Shown one piece after another: positions 8,359 to 17,919 of a stretch of DNA of 64,000 nucleotides. Origin of the DNA: an uncultured Alphaproteobacteria bacterium (GTDB lineage Bacteria > Pseudomonadota > Alphaproteobacteria > Rhodobacterales > Rhodobacteraceae). How positions within the stretch are numbered: the first letter of the stretch is position 1; each line of letters starts with the position of its first letter. The stretch lies in the NCBI GenBank assembly GCA_902586885.1, contig CACIJG010000005.1, positions 1 through 64,000 on the forward strand, given 5' to 3'. The position numbers and the translations under genes are program-made. The notes under the pieces are model-generated. The model worked only from the letters and a program-made list of their open reading frames with translations. It ran no database searches and had not been told where the DNA came from.

Positions 8359-9405
8359 TTAATAACAGTTTAACAATTCTAATACCTCAATTTCGCTATC
8401 GCTCTTTAGCTTCATCAATCCTTTGGACTTTACCTCCAAATCACTCCTAGCTGACATCCACGCCTCATTAGATAGAATTATTTCATTCGGCTCTGTAGAA
8501 TCACACAAATTAAAAGCTGTATTTACGTTACCTCCAAGGATATCAAACTGAAAACTTTTCTTTCCTATAAGCCCTGCCACGAGGGGTCCAAAATGAATAC
8601 CTACATGGATCGACCAATTATGGCCTGAGTCAAGGGCTATCTTTTTAAGATTAAGCGCACATTTGGCAGCAGATTGAACTGGGTTCTCTAAACTTCTAGT
8701 AAGGCCCCCAGTAGCCAATATAGCGTCGCCAACTGTTTTTATTTTTTCTAATCCAGAATTTTCAATTTCATTCTCAAACTTTTCGAATATTTCTTGTAGG
8801 TTATCAACAACTTTTTCTGGCGGGTTCGACTCACAAAAGGCTGTAAAACCTACTAGATCACAAACCAAAATAGCAATATCGTCATATTTACGAGGTCTTA
8901 CTAAACCAGAAGAGTTTAATTCTTCTGCTACTTTCTCTGGAAGCACCTGCTTAAGCAAAGTTTGAGTTCTTTTTTTGTCAGCCTCAACTTTACTTAAATA
9001 GCTCTCTTCGCTGTCACGAAACCGCTTTTTCTCTAGGCAAGCTGTCACTCTAGCCTTTAGAAGGGTAGCATTTATTGGTTTAGTTATGTAGTCATCTGCA
9101 CCATTACTAATACATTCAGCGGTGGTTTCTATTTCATCCGCTGCTGTGACCATAACCACAGGTATGCTTCTATTCTTTGGATCTGCCTTCAATATTTTCA
9201 ATACTTCTAAACCACTAATGTCCGGCATCATTAGGTCTAATAGGATGAGATCAAAACTTTCTTCTTTGACAAGTTCTAGCGCCTTTTTTCCACAGTCAGC
9301 TTGGCTAATAGCGGTATACCCACTTCTTGACAACCTTCTTTCAAGCGTGAATCTATTATCTTCTATATCATCTACTATCAATATTTTTTGATTAGAAACA
9401 TTCAT
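8359..9405 (-). CDS. Receiver-adenylate/guanylate cyclase fusion protein
   Basis: 348 residues, no membrane segment. Residues 1-125 form a CheY-like receiver (Asp pair 12-13, phospho-acceptor Asp57, Lys109). A coiled-coil-like linker (about 130-165) leads to a class III nucleotidyl cyclase domain (about 172-320). Metal-binding Asp183 (LVCDLVGFT) and Asp227 (TVGDAIL) are present, as are Lys223 and Asp288, the pair that selects ATP. At the position of the transition-state arginine (N-x-x-x-R motif) there is Asn299 instead (NTAFNL). It may make cAMP poorly or act otherwise. It is two bases downstream of the single-receiver gene. Confidence 0.88.
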   Translation of the reverse strand: MNVSNQKILIVDDIEDNRFTLERRLSRSGYTAISQADCGKKALELVKEESFDLILLDLMMPDISGLEVLKILKADPKNRSIPVVMVTAADEIETTAECISNGADDYITKPINATLLKARVTACLEKKRFRDSEESYLSKVEADKKRTQTLLKQVLPEKVAEELNSSGLVRPRKYDDIAILVCDLVGFTAFCESNPPEKVVDNLQEIFEKFENEIENSGLEKIKTVGDAILATGGLTRSLENPVQSAAKCALNLKKIALDSGHNWSIHVGIHFGPLVAGLIGKKSFQFDILGGNVNTAFNLCDSTEPNEIILSNEAWMSARSDLEVKSKGLMKLKSDSEIEVLELLNCY

Positions 9406-9407
9406 AA

Positions 9408-9776
9408 TTAATTAGGAACTTCAATATATTGGCCTATCTTACCCAACAGCCTTTTAATGTCGACCGGTTTAGTGTCATAATCGCTGCAACCCGCTTTTAA
9501 TGCCCTGTCTCTGTGTTCCGGCATAGCGTGGGCAGAAAGAGCAATGATTGGAATTTCTTTTATTTCATTCATTCCTTTTATTTTTTCAGTGGCTGTCCAT
9601 CCGTCCATTGTTGGAAGGCTCAAGTCCATTAATATCAAATCAGGCTTTTCTTCTTTTGCCATATCAATTCCTTCTTGACCATCACCGGCAATAATTATAT
9701 CAAACCCTTTTTTCTTAAGCCTCCGGCTTAGCATATAAATATTGTCTGGATTATCTTCAACATATAAAATTTTCAT
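9408..9776 (-). CDS. Single-domain response regulator (DivK/CheY-like)
   Basis: 122 residues consisting only of a receiver domain: acidic pair in 'YVEDNPDN', phospho-acceptor Asp in 'LILMDLSLP', the switch Ser in 'IIALSAHAM' and Lys in 'YDTKPVD'. The 'SAHAM' and 'CSDYDTKP' segments are typical of DivK-like proteins and of receivers that accept phosphate from hybrid kinases. The start codon overlaps the stop of the kinase gene (TAATG). It has no output domain, so it probably relays or buffers phosphate between the kinase and the cyclase. Confidence 0.92.
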   Translation of the reverse strand: MKILYVEDNPDNIYMLSRRLKKKGFDIIIAGDGQEGIDMAKEEKPDLILMDLSLPTMDGWTATEKIKGMNEIKEIPIIALSAHAMPEHRDRALKAGCSDYDTKPVDIKRLLGKIGQYIEVPN

Positions 9777-12700
9777 TATTTTACCTTACCTGAAATGGTC
9801 TCAATTGTTTTAACAAGTTCATCGGCAATTCCAGTGTCTGACATAGTCGATTTCTCTAAAACCCTAGTTGTTTCCGATGACAAAAATGCTCTGTCTTTTT
9901 CATCTAAATCTGCCCCTGTAATTACAACTACTGGTACAAGATCCTTAAACTCATCTCTATATTTTTCTATAAACTCAAAACCATTCATTACAGGCATCAT
10001 CAAATCCAGTAAAATTAGATCTGGACGCGGATTAGAAGAATTTCTTAATAATTCCAATGCTTCCCTTCCGTTTGCTGCCTCCAACACCTGATAATCAGAG
10101 CTAATCAAAGACTCTTTTATAGTAAAACGCAGATCTTCATTATCTTCAACTACCATAATAACTTTATCACTCTTTTCCCCAATTAATTTTTCAATCGAAG
10201 CAATAAGCCTTGTTCTCTCTACAGGTTTTGATAAATAATCAGCTGCCCCCAATGAGAATCCCTTCTTCTTTTCATCTATTATTGAAGCCATAATGACCGG
10301 AATGTGAGAAACTTCATTATCAGCTTTTAATGTTCTCAACACAGACCATCCGTCTAAATCCGGCATCAAAATGTCAAGAGTAATAGCATCAGGTTTATAT
10401 TCTCTTGCCATTTTAATCCCTTGAGCACCATCTAAAGCCTGTAAAACAACAAAATTATTTTTTTCCAAATGCCTAGTCATTAAATCTCTTATTGTCGGAT
10501 CATCGTCTATTACCAATATGGTCTGCATACCATCAGTATTCGAAGATTCTACTGCCTTCTTATTTAAACTCTCTAAATCCTCAGCAATACTTTCGTTTTT
10601 ATCTTCAGTTAAATTATTTTTAAAAGACACGGAGAATGTTGTACCTTTTCCTAACTCACTGCTAACAGAAACATCTCCACCCATCAATCTAGCTAAATTC
10701 TGAACAATTGTTAAACCTAGACCCGTACCACCATATTTACGAGTAGTTGACGCATCCGCCTGGGTGAATGCATGAAATAATTTATCGATTTGTTCCTTAG
10801 TCATTCCAATACCGGAGTCCTTAACATCAATCTCTATGAATTCATTAATATTCACTTTTCTAGATTTTACGGTTATTGATATTTTCCCGTCTTTACAAAA
10901 CTTTGCTGCATTAGAAATTAGGTTTAAAATTATTTGCTTCGTTCTAGTAACGTCAGCGTTTACAAAACTTATTCCATCTTGGACATCCAAAAGCAACTCG
11001 TTGTTATTTTGCTCAACTAGAGTTCGGGATGTTTCGGTTACCTCCTCTAATAATGCAGGAAAACTAAAATTCTCATTATAGAGCTCAACTTTACCAGCCT
11101 CAATTTTTGAAAGATCTAAAACATCGTTTATCAAATTTAACAGATGCTTACTGGCACTATGGATTCTCTCCAAAGGCTCATGATAATCATCAAGCTCATC
11201 ATCCTCAGCGTCCTCTCGAAGCATTTCTGTTAAACCTATAACAGCATTTAAAGGTGTTCTGAGCTCATGGCTCATGTTTGCAAGGAATTGGCTTTTTGCT
11301 TTGTTTGCGCCGTCTGCCTGTTCTTTTGCAACATTTAATTCATTAACCGTAGTCTCTAAATCGTGCTCTCTCTGCTTTAGATCGGTAATGTCATAGAATA
11401 TTTGAATTAGACCCTTATCAGGCAGTCTCCTGCTTGAGATCTGAAGTATTCGCCCATCGCTAGTCGGAGGTAGATAGCTAATCTCTGTGCCTGTAATTTT
11501 ATTTCTTTCCTGAATGCGATTTTCAACCCAAGCCTCAAAATCTTTCTCCTCAAGATTTAATATTCCACTACTTATAAAAATTCTTGAACCTTCTTTAAAA
11601 GTACTCCCTATCTCAAGAGTTTCTCCAAATATTTTCTCCATATAATTATTCACTAAAGCTAGACGATCATCTTGATCCCAAAACAATATTCCAGCTTCGA
11701 TATTGTTTATTGCATTATTGACCAATTGTTGAGCTTCTTCAACCTTACCCTCAAGTCTCTTTCTCTTATCAATATTTTCAACAATTCCAATTAACTTGAT
11801 GGCTCTTCCATTTCTAAATGTTGCTTTTGCTCTAGTTTGATACCAAATTTCCTTTCCCTCATGAACATTGATATGTTCCACGCTAACTTCCTGAGTTTTA
11901 CCAGTTACATGGTCTCTAAAAGCATCCTTGTAGGGCTTTAAAAAATCTGCACGCAGGTTTTTATAGCCTTCCTCCTGAGTGCCTGAAGTAGAGCTTTCCC
12001 CCCAAAATTCTTTCAACGCACTGGGAATTTCATAGGTAACTTTATCATGTTCAAGATCAGACTCAAACACGATTGCTTCTAGATCGCCTAATACACGATC
12101 AAATCGTTCTCTCTGTCTTTCTATAAGTTCCTCATGCTTTTTTATCTCTGAAATATCTGTATAATTCTGGATAAAGCCCCCATCATCTAGCAATCGTGAA
12201 GTAGCCAAATATATGATATCTCCAGCTCTTGACTCGACGGTTATCCCTTCCTTGCTTTCTACCATACGACCTTTTTGAAAACCTATAAACTCTTTCAAAG
12301 TCATTCCGGGTGGAAGATCAAGGATACCTTTTTTTAATATATTTTGGAGCATAGCCTCTCTCTCGACACCCGGCTTAAGTTCAAAATCCCAATGCCTTTG
12401 AACATCAACAGCTGCTTGATTACAAAAGAATACTTTATTGTCTGAATCCCAAATAATTATTGGATTGACTAATTTTTGGATTCCATCAGACAATCTTTCC
12501 AATTCTTTCTGCTGGGACTTAACAAGAGTAATATCTGTTATAATTTGAATCCAGTCCCCGCTTTCCACTCTGACAGCCGATTGAAGCGCATCTCTTTGGC
12601 CTTCATCACTATTAAATACAAATTCAAATCGTGCACCATCTGGATTATTATCCATATCGTGCTTTAATCTTTCGGCATAAGCCTCTGCCGATTTCTCTTC

Positions 12701-15184
12701 TGTAGTTATTACTCCTGTCGAAAATTGTTTTCTAACAAAATCCAGCCTATCTACTCCCGGTACCATATCAAAATTGATTTTTCCTGCAAAATCCCTAAAA
12801 AACTTGTTCGCAAAAACTAATTTATCGTCATTGCTCCATATTGCTACTGCAGTAGATTTGAATTCATCAATACCTCTTTTAATCCTATCCAGCTCATTCT
12901 GCTGTTTTTTTATGTCAGATATATCAGTATAACTTTGTATGAAAGATCCATCTTCCAGGCCAACGTTCGTTGAAAGCCAATCTCGATCATCAATCAACAT
13001 TTCTCTAGAATAGCCTTCTTTTCTTTCCCTCAACATATCAACTGTTTTGTTTAGATAATCTTTTATAGAAATACCTTCAGGTAAATCAAAAGCGCCTTTA
13101 TCTACTGTATTCTTAAACATATCATACCTGGAGCAGCCTTTGACCAAATCGTAACCTAGATTTCGCTGAACTTTTTTAGCTGCTTCATTAGCAAAAAACA
13201 ATTTCTGGTCTTGGTCCCAGACTATAACGCCAGAGGACATTGCATCAATAGCATCAGACAACCTTTCGAGATCTTTTTGCTGATTCTTTAATTCAGTTAT
13301 GTATGTATAAGACTGTATGTAGGACTCATCTTCTAAAATAATCTGGCTATTCAACATATATTCGTCTTTCACCTTAATCTCAGTGGTAACACCTTCCTTT
13401 TTTTCTTTTATCTTATCGTAAGACTCTTTTACCCAATCCTTTATCGATTTACCTTTTGGTATTGGTGAGTATCCTTCTTTCTGCTGATGTTCTAGCATAT
13501 CATATCTTGAAACACCTTGTTTAAACTCAAATCCAAAGGGATTATCTCTCATTTCCTTATTAGCAAAAATCAATTTATGGTTTTTATCCCAAACAATAAT
13601 TCCACCCGACATCTTATCTATTGCTTCATATAACCTGTTCAAATCAGATTCTCTCTTTTTCTGATAGGAAATATCAGTGATGATCTGCATCCAATCACCA
13701 CTCTGAAGCCTAAATGCCGTATTCAGCCAGAATTCTTTTTTCCCTTTTGACTCTGTTGTGAATTCTAAATTCGCACCCTTTTCAGACTGATCAATTAGAT
13801 CCATTAGAGCTGAATGAACCTCTCTAGCAGTCCTGTCACCATATGAAATAAACCCTTTCGAAACAGAATGCTCGAGATACTCAATTCTATCCGTACCAGG
13901 TATCAGATCATATCCTGTACTTTGCTTAGTGAAATCCCTCAAAAATTTATTTGCATAAATAAGCTTATTATCATGGCTCCAAAAAGACACACCACTGTTA
14001 ACCTGTTCAATACCTTGCTGTAGTCTTTTTAGCTCTTTTTCTTGTTTTTTAAGGAATGTGACATCAGACATTATCTGTAAAATATTTCCATTATCTAGCC
14101 TCTTCTCACTAACCATAGTGAAAGAACCGTCTGAGAGACCATAGGTTGTAGTATTTTCACCCTTAAATTCTTTAAAATATTTTACTGCTTTCTTTGCCCA
14201 GCTTTCCTTAGTTTCATCATCTGGAATATTATAAAAATTGTTTTCAATTTGACTTTCAACGCTCTCCTCCCAAGTCATTCCAACTTCAGTTTTGATACCA
14301 AAAGAGTTATTAACTTCTTTAATATATTTATTGTATTTTAAAAGTTTAAGATCTTTATCCCAAAGCTGAACACCATGAGACATGTTGTCAATTGCCTCTG
14401 TTAGAATGCGTTCCTGAGATTCCTTTTCTTCTAAATCCGTCACGTCGTTTAAGATCGTTAATATTCCTCCATCATCCAGCTTATTTTCTGTTCTAATGAC
14501 GGTTTTACCATTCTTGTATCTCACCTTTGTTGATTTGGATGTAAGCTCTTCTCGTTCCTTTAATCTTTTTTCAACGAATTTTTCTACAGAAAAGTCCTTA
14601 GGCACCGAATATAACTTTTGTTTAAATTGACTAGACAAAAAATCAGAATAAGACATGCCTTCTTTCAAAGTTATTCCATCGTTAAGATTCTCTTTTATTG
14701 CTAATTCATTTGCTTTTATTAAGTTTTCATCTTTATCCCAAAACATCACGTGCGAAGGTATAGAGTCTATTGCGCTTGAAAGTCTGTTTTGCATTTCAGT
14801 CCTATTTTTACTTTCTGTAATATCTGAAATAAAAGTGACTATGTGTCCATCATTTGAAGGGGTTTCTTTTATGTGAAACCAAATATCATCCAATAGGAAT
14901 TCTCTAACTATAGGCTTCCTGTCTTTTCTTGCTCTCTCTCTTAAGGCAAATCGATCCTCCACATCTTTTTTATTTAAAATAGATTTCGGGTTTTTTAGCG
15001 CTTCTTGATAAGATTGTTTAAAGTTCAAGCCAATTCTCGCATCAAGCAACATGTTTCTCGAAAATATGTTGCTATATTTTTTGTTGAAACCAATAAGAGT
15101 ATCGTCTTGATCCCATATTGCTAAGCCTTGATCAGAATTATCAAAGGCATCTAAAAGGGCTTGCATTGTTTCAGAAACACTCAT
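9776..15184 (-). CDS. Giant multi-PAS hybrid histidine kinase with two receivers
   Basis: 1802 residues counted from ATG 15184, which has GGAGG at a 6-base spacing; an ATG two codons upstream abuts the ribosome site. No signal or membrane segment is seen, so it is cytoplasmic. Nine PAS_7-like units (each near 120 residues, signature W[DS]xD..L...N) start near 8, 135, 260, 387, 518, 642, 769, 898 and 1152; a divergent PAS unit sits at about 1026-1143. A coiled coil leads to HisKA (His1306 in SHELRTP), HATPase (N box near 1425, G boxes 1457-1490) and two receivers (Asp1604, Asp1727). It lacks an Hpt domain. It is first in an operon with two further receiver proteins. The stimulus is unknown. 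Confidence 0.93.
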   Translation of the reverse strand: MSVSETMQALLDAFDNSDQGLAIWDQDDTLIGFNKKYSNIFSRNMLLDARIGLNFKQSYQEALKNPKSILNKKDVEDRFALRERARKDRKPIVREFLLDDIWFHIKETPSNDGHIVTFISDITESKNRTEMQNRLSSAIDSIPSHVMFWDKDENLIKANELAIKENLNDGITLKEGMSYSDFLSSQFKQKLYSVPKDFSVEKFVEKRLKEREELTSKSTKVRYKNGKTVIRTENKLDDGGILTILNDVTDLEEKESQERILTEAIDNMSHGVQLWDKDLKLLKYNKYIKEVNNSFGIKTEVGMTWEESVESQIENNFYNIPDDETKESWAKKAVKYFKEFKGENTTTYGLSDGSFTMVSEKRLDNGNILQIMSDVTFLKKQEKELKRLQQGIEQVNSGVSFWSHDNKLIYANKFLRDFTKQSTGYDLIPGTDRIEYLEHSVSKGFISYGDRTAREVHSALMDLIDQSEKGANLEFTTESKGKKEFWLNTAFRLQSGDWMQIITDISYQKKRESDLNRLYEAIDKMSGGIIVWDKNHKLIFANKEMRDNPFGFEFKQGVSRYDMLEHQQKEGYSPIPKGKSIKDWVKESYDKIKEKKEGVTTEIKVKDEYMLNSQIILEDESYIQSYTYITELKNQQKDLERLSDAIDAMSSGVIVWDQDQKLFFANEAAKKVQRNLGYDLVKGCSRYDMFKNTVDKGAFDLPEGISIKDYLNKTVDMLRERKEGYSREMLIDDRDWLSTNVGLEDGSFIQSYTDISDIKKQQNELDRIKRGIDEFKSTAVAIWSNDDKLVFANKFFRDFAGKINFDMVPGVDRLDFVRKQFSTGVITTEEKSAEAYAERLKHDMDNNPDGARFEFVFNSDEGQRDALQSAVRVESGDWIQIITDITLVKSQQKELERLSDGIQKLVNPIIIWDSDNKVFFCNQAAVDVQRHWDFELKPGVEREAMLQNILKKGILDLPPGMTLKEFIGFQKGRMVESKEGITVESRAGDIIYLATSRLLDDGGFIQNYTDISEIKKHEELIERQRERFDRVLGDLEAIVFESDLEHDKVTYEIPSALKEFWGESSTSGTQEEGYKNLRADFLKPYKDAFRDHVTGKTQEVSVEHINVHEGKEIWYQTRAKATFRNGRAIKLIGIVENIDKRKRLEGKVEEAQQLVNNAINNIEAGILFWDQDDRLALVNNYMEKIFGETLEIGSTFKEGSRIFISSGILNLEEKDFEAWVENRIQERNKITGTEISYLPPTSDGRILQISSRRLPDKGLIQIFYDITDLKQREHDLETTVNELNVAKEQADGANKAKSQFLANMSHELRTPLNAVIGLTEMLREDAEDDELDDYHEPLERIHSASKHLLNLINDVLDLSKIEAGKVELYNENFSFPALLEEVTETSRTLVEQNNNELLLDVQDGISFVNADVTRTKQIILNLISNAAKFCKDGKISITVKSRKVNINEFIEIDVKDSGIGMTKEQIDKLFHAFTQADASTTRKYGGTGLGLTIVQNLARLMGGDVSVSSELGKGTTFSVSFKNNLTEDKNESIAEDLESLNKKAVESSNTDGMQTILVIDDDPTIRDLMTRHLEKNNFVVLQALDGAQGIKMAREYKPDAITLDILMPDLDGWSVLRTLKADNEVSHIPVIMASIIDEKKKGFSLGAADYLSKPVERTRLIASIEKLIGEKSDKVIMVVEDNEDLRFTIKESLISSDYQVLEAANGREALELLRNSSNPRPDLILLDLMMPVMNGFEFIEKYRDEFKDLVPVVVITGADLDEKDRAFLSSETTRVLEKSTMSDTGIADELVKTIETISGKVK

Positions 15185-15271
15185 CTTCATCCTCCCAGGA
15201 AATGACGCGAACAGACTTTTTTATCTCCAATCTATTAAATAGTGATTCGTCCTTAATTTGAATTTATTTTA

Positions 15272-15805
15272 TCAGAATTCTAGTAAAAATTTTGATTTAA
15301 CACCTAGATTTTCGAGTTTATTTATTCCACCTAAGTCAGGTAGATTTACAACAAATCCAGCACCAACAATCTCTTTTTTATCAAATTTTTTAATTAATTC
15401 GAGTGCAGCGATAACTGTTCCCCCAGTAGCTAGGAGATCATCTATTATTAATAGATTCTTGTGCCCATCTAAAGCGTCCTGGTGAATCTGCATATCCGTA
15501 GCTCCATACTCTAACTCATAAGATACTGAAAAAGTTTGCCAAGGTAATTTCGCAGGCTTTCGAAGAGGAATAAAAGCAGTGTTCAAATTATACGCAAGAG
15601 CTCCTGCCATAATAAAACCACGAGACTCAATACTTAAAATCGCATCAATGTTTTCCCCAGCCCACTGTACTGTCATACCATCTATCATTTTTTTAAAATG
15701 TTTAGGGTTTTGTAGAAGTGTAGTAATGTCTCTAAATTGAACACCTTCAACTGGATAATCTGGAACGGTTCTAATACTCCCTTTTAAATCATCAAAATCA
15801 TTCAT
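15272..15805 (-). CDS. apt: Adenine phosphoribosyltransferase
   Basis: 177 residues, close to the usual length. It salvages adenine by condensing it with PRPP to AMP in the cytoplasm. The PRPP-binding loop reads 'LLIIDDLLATGGTV', and the N-terminal 'IRTVPDYPVEGVQFRDITTLL' is the conserved Apt opening with the flexible hood region 'RKPAKLPWQT'. The start overlaps the end of the preceding transporter gene by 8 bp. No terminator is visible before the kinase gene promoter region. Confidence 0.96.
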   Translation of the reverse strand: MNDFDDLKGSIRTVPDYPVEGVQFRDITTLLQNPKHFKKMIDGMTVQWAGENIDAILSIESRGFIMAGALAYNLNTAFIPLRKPAKLPWQTFSVSYELEYGATDMQIHQDALDGHKNLLIIDDLLATGGTVIAALELIKKFDKKEIVGAGFVVNLPDLGGINKLENLGVKSKFLLEF

Positions 15806-16676
15806 TTTTTTCTAACTTCTCCTCACTCTTTATGTTGATATAGTTTCCTAAAAATACAAATAGGGATCCTATTATTATATACCAGGTCAACCGTTCATCA
15901 TAAAATAAATATCCAATAACAGATATTAAAGGCAGTCTTGCAAAGTCAAGTGGCATTACCACAGTAACTGGAGCTAGCCTAAATGCTTGCGCCATACATA
16001 AATGAGCGGTTAATCCTGTTATGGAGACGACAATTAAAAAAGGTATATCCTCCTCTGATGGGATCTTTATTTGGAAATCCCAAAAAGCACAGACAAAACT
16101 GAAAACAGTTTGCATAGCTACTAACCAAAACAAAATTGAGGTAATTGAGTGCCTCCTAGTCAATAATTTTGTTGAGATTGCTGTAGCGGCAAAAAAAATG
16201 GGGCATAGAAAAGCTGCTATTAGTGCCCAATTAACAACTTCAAAATCAGGCCTAGCTACAAGTACAATACCCAAAAAACCAATGGACGCGGCCAGAACTC
16301 TTTCCTTTGTAAGAAGTTCCCCCAGAAAAATAGGAGCTAAAACTATAACAAATAAAGGAGTAGAAAACTCAAAAGCAAATAACTGTGAAAATGGTATTAA
16401 CGCAACTGCGTAGAACCAGCAATTCTGCCCACCAAAGTGGCTTATATTTCTAATGAAGTGAAGCTTCATATCAAGAATATTGATTTCTCTTATTGTTCCA
16501 AAATATTTTGCGAAACTTAATACAATAATGACCCCCACCATTGACCGAAAGAGCATGATTTCAAAGGTATCCAAAGCTGAATAAAGTTCTCTACCAGAAA
16601 TTGCCATTAGTGTGAATGACACCATTGCGCCAAACATCCAAAGTATTGATTGCAATAAATTAGTGGTAATATTCAA
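15798..16676 (-). CDS. DMT/EamA-family membrane transporter
   Basis: 292 residues with about ten hydrophobic segments in two EamA-type repeats; the first contains 'FGAMVSFTLMAISGRELYSAL' and 'LFRSMVGVIIVLSFA', the second 'LIAAFLCPIFFAATAISTKLL'. Proteins of this type export or exchange small metabolites such as amino acids or nucleobase derivatives. The C-terminal tail is Lys/Glu-rich. It overlaps apt and lies 12 bp after the SDR gene, so the three are probably one transcript. Substrate cannot be assigned. Confidence 0.85.
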   Translation of the reverse strand: MNITTNLLQSILWMFGAMVSFTLMAISGRELYSALDTFEIMLFRSMVGVIIVLSFAKYFGTIREINILDMKLHFIRNISHFGGQNCWFYAVALIPFSQLFAFEFSTPLFVIVLAPIFLGELLTKERVLAASIGFLGIVLVARPDFEVVNWALIAAFLCPIFFAATAISTKLLTRRHSITSILFWLVAMQTVFSFVCAFWDFQIKIPSEEDIPFLIVVSITGLTAHLCMAQAFRLAPVTVVMPLDFARLPLISVIGYLFYDERLTWYIIIGSLFVFLGNYINIKSEEKLEKNE

Positions 16677-16688
16677 TTCTCTGCAGGC

Positions 16689-17438
16689 TTATGAAGGGAT
16701 CTGATCTGTAAGCCTAGCTACATAATCACGATTCCAGGTAGGACTGATGGTGATCTCATTAATACAAACTCTTGTAGGAAGTTGGGTCAGAAATATGATT
16801 GTTTTAGCACAATCTTCGGGTTGAACCATTTTTTTCTTATCCTCATCCGAAACGGGGATGGGTCTTTTATCTAATATCGGTGTAGCAACCTCTCCCGGGC
16901 AAATTGCACAAGCTCTGATACCAAAATGACCTGCTTCCATATTTATACTTTCAGTTAATGCATTTACGGCATGCTTTGCTGACGTATAGGCTGGTCCAGT
17001 TAACGTAGAAACATATTTACCTGCCCATGATGAAATATTTACAATTAACCCTGACTTTTGCTCTTTCATTTTCTCCAAAACTAGTTGATTTGTATAAAAA
17101 ATTCCGTTTAAATCGATTTTTATTACTTTATCGAAATCCTGATGTGAAATATTGTGCCAATTTCTTTTGGGGGTATTTATGCCTGCACTAGCTACCAGAA
17201 CGTCTATTTTATTATATTCTTTTATAATTTCTGAGAAAACTCGTTTTACTTCCTCTGGATTAGAAACATCAAGAATTTTGACTGACGGATCACCCTTACA
17301 CTTTGTAGATACTTTTTCAAGACTTTCTTTGGTTCTTCCTGAAAGGATCACTGTATAACCCTCTTCTGATAGTTGAATAGCAGTATGTTCTCCTATTCCA
17401 GAACCAGCACCTGTGATCCATGCTATTTTATCATTCAT
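16689..17438 (-). CDS. Short-chain dehydrogenase/reductase
   Basis: 249 residues from ATG 17438, chosen because GAGGG lies 8 bases before it; an in-frame TTG five codons earlier has no such site. The classical SDR layout is clear: cofactor loop GAGSGIG near residues 9-15, 'ASAGIN' (NAG-type motif), catalytic Ser in 'VNISSWAGKY' and the Tyr-x-x-x-Lys in 'YTSAKHA'. An Arg in 'LSGRTKES' suggests NADPH use. It is first gene of a likely SDR-transporter-apt transcript. Substrate unknown. Confidence 0.9.
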   Translation of the reverse strand: MNDKIAWITGAGSGIGEHTAIQLSEEGYTVILSGRTKESLEKVSTKCKGDPSVKILDVSNPEEVKRVFSEIIKEYNKIDVLVASAGINTPKRNWHNISHQDFDKVIKIDLNGIFYTNQLVLEKMKEQKSGLIVNISSWAGKYVSTLTGPAYTSAKHAVNALTESINMEAGHFGIRACAICPGEVATPILDKRPIPVSDEDKKKMVQPEDCAKTIIFLTQLPTRVCINEITISPTWNRDYVARLTDQIPS

Positions 17439-17600
17439 TTTATTATCCCTCAAAAAAATAAAAGTATAGCCGAATGCTGTAAATAAAAATGCTTATTAAT
17501 AAAAAAAGTAACAAATAATAATTATTTAATTGAAATAAATGTCCAATTAGTCTATCGCTAGCACATAAATTTTTTGTAGAGCGTTTTAATGAAAATGATC

Positions 17601-17630
17601 TTGTTTATGAGTAAAATGTTTTAATATATT
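17601..17630 (+). promoter_or_regulatory. Candidate sigma-70-type promoter of the cold-shock gene
   Basis: TTGTTT (17601-17606) and TATATT (17625-17630) with an 18-bp spacer lie about 50 bp before the cold-shock ATG, giving a leader near 40 bases. The region is very AT-rich, so chance matches are likely. Confidence 0.3.
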
Positions 17631-17678
17631 CTGCACTCTATAAAAATTTATAAAATATACGATCAAAGGAGATTGATT

Positions 17679-17885
17679 ATGACTAAAGGTATTGTAAAAT
17701 GGTTTAACCAAAAGAAGGGGTACGGTTTTATTGCTCCTGAAGGTGAAGACAAGGACGTGTTTGTTCATATCACCGCTGTCCAGGAGGCTGGGTTAAGACG
17801 TCTTGATGAAGATCAAGAGGTTTCTTTTGATATTGAGACCTCAGAAGATGGACGAAAATCAGCAATTAATATCAAAGTAGATTAA
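17679..17885 (+). CDS. CspA-family cold-shock protein
   Basis: 68 residues forming one cold-shock domain. The nucleic-acid-binding motifs RNP1 (KGYGFIAP) and RNP2 (VFVHI) are intact, with the conserved 'GIVKWFNQKKG' start. These proteins bind single-stranded RNA or DNA and melt RNA structure. ATG 17679 is preceded by an AAAGGAGA ribosome site; an in-frame TTG two codons earlier is disfavoured. The 240-bp gap before it is noncoding and separates it from the divergent SDR gene. The MttB-family gene begins 34 bp downstream. Confidence 0.95.
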   Translation: MTKGIVKWFNQKKGYGFIAPEGEDKDVFVHITAVQEAGLRRLDEDQEVSFDIETSEDGRKSAINIKVD

Positions 17886-17919
17886 GTTTTTTCAATCTCT
17901 ATAATACAGAGAAAAGAAA

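Noticed and set aside
9776-15184. DNA-level tandem repeat or CRISPR-like array in the kinase gene
   Set aside because: The periodicity is only at protein level (diverged PAS units near 120 residues); no exact repeated DNA was seen.
16021-16413. Plus-strand open frame of 130 codons opposite the DMT transporter
   Set aside because: It is antisense to an intact membrane-protein gene; low-complexity composition reflects the complementary hydrophobic codons.
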